Assembly (NCBI GenBank): GCA_938028745.1
Contig: CALIZL010000078.1
Location: 1 to 63,327, forward strand
DNA length: 63,327 nucleotides
From: an uncultured Prevotella sp.
GTDB lineage: Bacteria; Bacteroidota; Bacteroidia; Bacteroidales; Bacteroidaceae
Direction: 5' to 3'
Shown: positions 59,118 through 63,327 of the stretch, one piece after another
Layout of the letters: each line of letters begins with the position of its first letter
Position numbering within the stretch: position 1 is the first letter of the stretch
Position numbers and translations under genes: made by a program
The notes under the pieces: model-generated
Told to the model about the DNA's origin: nothing
Seen by the model: the letters and a program-made list of their open reading frames with translations, nothing else
Databases searched by the model: none

Positions 59118-59978
59118 CTACTTTGCCGTTGAATTCTCCTTACTTATCGCTTGTCGTTTCTGTTGCAATTCGCGGCGAAGCCTTACGCCCCACCTTTCTA
59201 GTGTTAAGAACATGCAAGGAAAAGAAAGGTTCATATCGAACGTTTCCTTTGTCACAATGTCCACTGAGGGTTTATAAGGGATGCTCTTAACAAACGCCAA
59301 GAAAGCGGCATAAAAGCCAGCATAGGTGGCAGAATCAGGCGGCAAACAACTATACTTGGCCATAACCACTTTGCCTTCCTTACTCACTGTTATACTAATT
59401 TCTGCGTTCATTGTGTCAGGACACGCATTCATGGCATGGTAAACTCCACATATCGAGTCTATCTTTCTGTACAGAGTGTCGGTCTGCATCCCTATTTCTG
59501 CCGTCCTCATGTTAAATGGATTCAATGCAGGCTTTAATGGAAAAGACTGGTCTTTGCTTTTTATGTATATAGTTCGCCCACGTACTCCTTTCCTCTTTAC
59601 AATCAATGTGTCCTCCGTCAGTTTCAAAATTTTCCCTTTCCAATCAAGCTCCGCCGGGTAACGGCTACTATACCGAAACACTTTTAATGTTCTTCGCTGG
59701 TCAACTGAAAAGAAGGTAGACAACCACATGCACGCTCGGGTTACATACTCTCGATGTCTCCCCTCATCGTATTCCATATATTCAAGACCCTGTTTCTGTA
59801 AAGCCACGCCCCGTCTACCACTTTTGTAATCCCAATACTTAATGCTGTCGGCCGTTAGGAGTGAGATGTACTCAGCCACTTTCTGCCCACGACTTTGTTT
59901 ATTAAGCTTAGTCTGCCCCCATAAGACAAGGGGGATAAGGCTTAGAAAGATGCAAATACACAAGAGTAATCTTTTCAT
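59118..59978 (-). CDS. Secreted protein, tandem paralog B (TonB-CTD-like C terminus)
   Basis: This 286-residue protein is the same length as paralog A, with near-identical leader, first half and C-terminal tail. The middle (about 155-215) differs: FNMRTAEIGMQTDTLYRKID and ACPDTMNAEISITVSKEGKV. The mosaic of identical and diverged blocks indicates duplication followed by gene conversion or selection on the middle. Cys in ICGVYHAMNACPD may form a disulfide. The upstream AATATCGCGT before the ATG is shared with the gene at 60123-60440 rather than with paralog A. Confidence 0.78.
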   Translation of the reverse strand: MKRLLLCICIFLSLIPLVLWGQTKLNKQSRGQKVAEYISLLTADSIKYWDYKSGRRGVALQKQGLEYMEYDEGRHREYVTRACMWLSTFFSVDQRRTLKVFRYSSRYPAELDWKGKILKLTEDTLIVKRKGVRGRTIYIKSKDQSFPLKPALNPFNMRTAEIGMQTDTLYRKIDSICGVYHAMNACPDTMNAEISITVSKEGKVVMAKYSCLPPDSATYAGFYAAFLAFVKSIPYKPSVDIVTKETFDMNLSFPCMFLTLERWGVRLRRELQQKRQAISKENSTAK

Positions 59979-60122
59979 ACGCGATATTTTATAATTGTTT
60001 TTCTGTCATTTTCTAAATTCTCGCCCACTATCACCTACAAGGCTACACAACAAACTTCTCTCCTTGGTTCGTTGAACTTCCCCTTTTCATTTATCTACCT
60101 TGTATACAGTAACCTTGTTGTA

Positions 60123-60440
60123 TTAAGTCTTTCGTGCACTATTTTGCGAGACTTTCGTTTTAGGTAAGAGATAACGCACAATGATTTTGAAGAAACAAAT
60201 CCCAACCATTGTTCCAACAAGCGTGACAAAGAAGAAGTTAAATAGGGTTGGTTCAGGATGGTAACCCGTGTCAGACGATTGCTCAAAGAACAGCTCAAAC
60301 ACCTTTCCTCTATCGCACTTACCAACATCATAGTCACATCCATTACCTATAACACAAGGAACAACTATAAGATAGTTAACTAAATGCGAAATAAGTATAG
60401 CGCCACCTATTACTATATTAAACGTCAAAAATCTTTTCAT
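60123..60440 (-). CDS. Small membrane protein (105 aa)
   Basis: This protein has two predicted membrane helices, at about 7-29 (FNIVIGGAILISHLVNYLIVV) and 68-90 (FFFVTLVGTMVGICFFKIIV), with a 35-residue Cys-containing loop between them and a basic tail. The start region (AATATCGCGT then ATGAAAAGATT) is copied from the paralog B gene. Function unknown. Low G+C and position place it in the same variable block. Confidence 0.7.
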   Translation of the reverse strand: MKRFLTFNIVIGGAILISHLVNYLIVVPCVIGNGCDYDVGKCDRGKVFELFFEQSSDTGYHPEPTLFNFFFVTLVGTMVGICFFKIIVRYLLPKTKVSQNSARKT

Positions 60441-60854
60441 ACGCGATATTGCAAATTAAACTAGCCCTCTTTAATTACACGTTCAACAAATTGTGCTTTT
60501 AACATGGAGCTCTTCATTTATGCTTGCCATTGACTAAAAGACTAGACGCACATTTTATCAATCTTACTCATAGAGCAACATTTCCACATTGAAATAAGCA
60601 GGTCTGTCATAGGTTTTATGATTAATTTCTTTAACTTCATGAAATAACAAATTGGTTAGTCAGTAATTTTTAGGCTATGTGTTTCTGAGTCCTTGCGCTT
60701 GCAAGGTTGTAAGTAGATGGTATATTGCCGTACAAGGCGATAACTTGTGGAGCAACTTACCAACTACGCAACAATGGTTCTAAAATCTACCAACTCAGAA
60801 ACTCATACTTTGAAAAACCAAGAAACGTACAGCCTAAAACTCGCCAATCCACAT
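60441..60854. other. A+T-rich spacer before the GH3 gene end
   Basis: No gene was recognised. A run of CCAACTCAGAAACTCA-type 8-bp words near 60788-60815 recalls the GAGTT/CTCAA arrays. A CTTGCGCTTGCAAGG palindrome-like word lies near 60694. Confidence 0.4.
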
Positions 60855-63056
60855 TTACTTCAACTCGAACTTAGCCGTTTGGCGCACATCTGTTTCGCTG
60901 GCGCAAACATAAGCAGTGAATGTTCCAGGTTCGGCAACAAAGCCGTGGGTGCGTTCCGACCAATATTCAAGGTCGCCAGGCGTGATGTCAAAACTTACCG
61001 TTTTGGTTTCGCCGGGCGCAAGAGCCACCTTAGCAAAGTTCTTCAGCTCTTTATTGGGGCGCTCTTCGCTACATTTATCGTCGCCAATAAACAACTCAAT
61101 GGTTTCTTTACCAGCCCTGCTACCCGTGTTTGTAACGGCAACAGAGAGGGTTATCTTGCCGTTCTTGTCCATCGTTTGGGCCGAAAGCGTGGGCTTGCCA
61201 TATTTAAACGTGGTGTAGCTTAGCCCAAAACCGAAGGGGAATTGCGGCGCAACACCCTTGGTATCAAACCATCGATAACCCACATAAATACCTTCATCGT
61301 AGTACACTTGCTTGTCTACACCGGGATAGCCACGCTTGCCAAACTGGAAACAAGGGTAGTCGGCCTGTCGCTTGGCAAAGGTTATGGGCAGCTTGCCACT
61401 TGGATTTAGTTTGCCCGAAACCAATTCGGCCAGTGTTTCGCCCGACATCGAACCCAAATACCAACAGTGCATCAAGCCCTTAACGCTGTTTATCCACGGC
61501 GTGGCAAAGGCGTTTCCGCCGAAAGTAAGCACAATGATGTTCTTTTGAACCTTGGCCAATTCGGCTATCAGTTCATTCTGTCCGTATGACAAGTCGTAGT
61601 TCTCGCGGTCGCCGTTTTCGCAATCTTGCCTACGATTCTTATTTAATCCGCCCACAAAGATAACGAGGTCGGCCTTTCTAGCGGCTTGCAAAGCCTCTTC
61701 TTTCAGTCGTTTAAGCGAGTCGGCCGATAAAGGTTCCACCGCATCGTAAAGCGGTTTGCCCGCATAATAGCCACGTACAAAGGTGATTTTATCACCGTAA
61801 ACAGACTTCAACCCATCAAGGGGCGATATGTCGAACTGTGTTTTCAACTCCGAACTTCCGCCACCTTCACTCATGTTGCGCACGGCATTATCGCCCACCA
61901 CTAATATTCGCTTATAACGATTAGGGGCAATGGGCAATATGTCGTCTTGGTTTTTAAGCAGCACAGCACCTTCTGCGCCAACGCTCTTGCATACGGCGTA
62001 ATGTTCGGGCGAACATTGGTTACCAATCGTTTTATGGCTATTCATGGACGTGCGAAAGATGGTTCGTAACACACGTTCTACCTTATCGTTGAGCACCGAC
62101 ATGGGTATGCGACCCTGCAAGACGAGTTTTTCTAGTGGACTAGCCATATAATTGGCATCGTAACCTTGTGCGCCGTCTTCTGTTTTGCGGTCGGGAGAGG
62201 TGCCCATCTCGATGTCTAGCCCATTCATAGCAGCCTGCCACGTGTCGTGAGTGCCCTCCCAATCACTTATCACCGCCCCATCAAAACTCCATTCTTTCTT
62301 TAAAATCTTGTTCAACAGCGAGTCGTTGTGGCACAGGTGTTGACCATTCCACAGCGGATACGCACCCATGATGGTCCAAACGCCTGCTTGTTGCACGCAT
62401 TTCTTAAATGCTGGCAAGTATACTTCGCGCAAAGCACGTTCGCCCACGTTTACATTTACGGTAAAGCGGTCTGCCTCTTGGTTGTTCAGCGCAAAGTGTT
62501 TAAGGCAGCAAGCCACGCCGTTGGCCTGCGCCCGCTTGATGTAAGGCAGGGCCATTTCGCCTGCCAAGTAGGGGTCTTCGCCCATATACTCAAAGCTACG
62601 CCCGTTAAGTGGCACGCGACAGATGTTTGTTCCCGGCCCCAGAATGACGTCTTTGCCTCTGAAAGCGAACTCCTCGCTTATGGCGTGGCCGTATTCGCCT
62701 GCCAAATCGCGGTTCCACGTGGCCGCCAAACAGGTTAGCGAGGGGAAGGCGCAGATGGAATCGTTGGTCCATTGGGCATACCCCCAAGTACTCCAATTCA
62801 GTTCGGCACGCGCACCGTGTGGCCCATCGCTCATGTTTAGTTGCCTAATGCCCAACCTTGGCACGCCAGCCGAGGTGAACATGCTTTGAGCATGGATGAG
62901 TTTTACTTTCTCGTGAACGGTAAGCCGTTTAAGTGCATCCTGCACACGAACCTCAACAGGTGCGTCGGGATTAAGGTAAACAGGAACTGTTTTTTGGGCT
63001 GATGCCATAAGGGCGAAGGCCATCGACAGAGCAGCCATGGTAAGTTTACTTTTCAT
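60855..63056 (-). CDS. Beta-glucosidase-type glycoside hydrolase family 3
   Basis: This 733-residue secreted enzyme has a Sec signal (about 1-20, FALMASAQ). The TIM-barrel domain has VHEKVKLIHAQSMF, DGPHGARAE, LKHFALNNQEADRF and the nucleophile Asp in GAVISDWEGTHD. The alpha/beta sandwich with GAVLLKNQDDILPI and VIFVGGLNKNRR follows, and a C-terminal fibronectin-III-like domain ends the protein (GKITLSVAVTNTGSRAGKET). Full three-domain architecture. It should release terminal glucose or a related sugar from plant or host oligosaccharides in the periplasm. Confidence 0.95.
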   Translation of the reverse strand: MKSKLTMAALSMAFALMASAQKTVPVYLNPDAPVEVRVQDALKRLTVHEKVKLIHAQSMFTSAGVPRLGIRQLNMSDGPHGARAELNWSTWGYAQWTNDSICAFPSLTCLAATWNRDLAGEYGHAISEEFAFRGKDVILGPGTNICRVPLNGRSFEYMGEDPYLAGEMALPYIKRAQANGVACCLKHFALNNQEADRFTVNVNVGERALREVYLPAFKKCVQQAGVWTIMGAYPLWNGQHLCHNDSLLNKILKKEWSFDGAVISDWEGTHDTWQAAMNGLDIEMGTSPDRKTEDGAQGYDANYMASPLEKLVLQGRIPMSVLNDKVERVLRTIFRTSMNSHKTIGNQCSPEHYAVCKSVGAEGAVLLKNQDDILPIAPNRYKRILVVGDNAVRNMSEGGGSSELKTQFDISPLDGLKSVYGDKITFVRGYYAGKPLYDAVEPLSADSLKRLKEEALQAARKADLVIFVGGLNKNRRQDCENGDRENYDLSYGQNELIAELAKVQKNIIVLTFGGNAFATPWINSVKGLMHCWYLGSMSGETLAELVSGKLNPSGKLPITFAKRQADYPCFQFGKRGYPGVDKQVYYDEGIYVGYRWFDTKGVAPQFPFGFGLSYTTFKYGKPTLSAQTMDKNGKITLSVAVTNTGSRAGKETIELFIGDDKCSEERPNKELKNFAKVALAPGETKTVSFDITPGDLEYWSERTHGFVAEPGTFTAYVCASETDVRQTAKFELK

Positions 63057-63097
63057 ATCATCGGTTATTTATCGTTGTAGAGGTATTAACCTGACAA

Positions 63098-63105
63098 CAA
63101 AGGTC
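63098..63105 (-). promoter_or_regulatory. Near-consensus -7 element GACCTTTG for the GH3 gene
   Basis: GACCTTTG on the minus strand differs from TAnnTTTG at two positions and lies 42 nt before the ATG at 63056. Confidence 0.35.
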
Positions 63106-63286
63106 GCAATTTTATTTGAAAAAGACAATAAAATAAGGAAGGAAACAAAGGGGTAAGTTGTGAACAACCTTAAAGTTTTGTACTTTGCTTAGAACTAAAT
63201 ACGCTCTGCACACAAGCACATCACCCATGTAAAAAATATGCTCAATCGGTTCTTTTCATAAGGATTAGGCGGTGAAGTCGTCTTGA

Positions 63287-63312
63287 CTTTTAATGTTTCT
63301 ATACATTAAGAG
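63287..63312. other. Inverted repeat at the window edge
   Basis: CTTTTAATGT and ACATTAAGAG pair at 9 of 10 positions across a 6-nt loop. It may be a terminator of a gene outside the window or an operator. The 271 nt after the GH3 start otherwise show nothing. Confidence 0.4.
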
Positions 63313-63327
63313 GCGTTTGTTCTCTCT

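Overview
The window looks like chromosomal DNA of an anaerobic or microaerophilic Bacteroidota, most likely a Prevotellaceae-type member of Bacteroidales. The reasons are: Bacteroidota-specific families (TamL lipoprotein, DUF4923, DUF4230, DUF4738, clostripain-type C11 lipoprotein, four-helix-bundle 'suffix' protein); the -7 promoter element TAnnTTTG upstream of many genes, in the best cases with TTTG 20 nt further upstream; many lipoprotein signals; A-rich start regions without Shine-Dalgarno sequences; and ferredoxin-dependent 2-oxoacid metabolism. No tRNA, rRNA, prophage, insertion sequence or CRISPR array was seen. The species cannot be fixed from sequence alone.

Layout. 0-8.5 kb: RNase Z, a lipoprotein, MazG, the pabB-pabC pair, valS and a C11 peptidase. 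9-13 kb: DUF2461, nth and tamL. 14.1-19.5 kb: a minus-strand cluster ffh - folD - small TPR protein - ferredoxin - vorB - TPP subunit - gamma subunit, with a possible 25-codon gene at the end and a clear intrinsic terminator. 20.4-25.2 kb: M3 peptidase, dCMP deaminase, S41 processing peptidase and 5-formyl-THF cyclo-ligase, the last three overlapping. 25.6-28.3 kb: two tandem secreted paralogs and a lipoprotein. 28.4-33.8 kb: patatin, DUF721-recF, divergent TPR-ribH, an exonuclease and an unknown gene. 33.9-35.1 kb: a short A+T-rich accessory patch with two orphan genes. 35.2-40.1 kb: acid phosphatase, purN, S4 protein, pth, rplY, DUF4923 and the four-helix-bundle gene. 40.3-49 kb: GH29 fucosidase, GT2, DEAD-box helicase, LptF/G permease, tgt and lon. 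49.2-53.3 kb: transporter, EEP-family protein, two DUF4230 genes and DUF4738. 53.7-56 kb: quinol-dependent nitric oxide reductase. 56.7-60.4 kb: a tandem set of secreted paralogs with copied leader regions. 60.9-63 kb: GH3 beta-glucosidase.

The most unusual feature is not a gene. The intergenic regions carry many short-period repeat arrays held in exact register. Four arrays of a 22-bp unit with the dyad TACAAG-N3/4-CTTGTA lie at 8745, 19962, 40151 and 51175. Two arrays with unrelated sequence also have an exact 22-bp period (13657 and 8925). There are 9-bp arrays (CTAGGATGC-type at 39205, CAGTCTGAC-type at 9814) and 8-bp arrays (GAGYTNNT-type at 1624, TTTTCACC-type at 48 and 9936, GGAGTTAA-type at 29870). 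Several abut stop codons, and the four-helix-bundle gene lies between a 9-bp and a 22-bp array. These are the best candidates for something not yet described; their function is unknown and anything beyond the pattern is inference.

Functional themes: folate and one-carbon metabolism (pabB, pabC, folD, 5-FCL, purN), translation and RNA maturation (valS, rnz, tgt, pth, rplY, S4 protein, DEAD-box helicase), proteostasis (lon, M3, S41, ffh), envelope biogenesis (tamL, LptF/G) and NO detoxification (qNOR).
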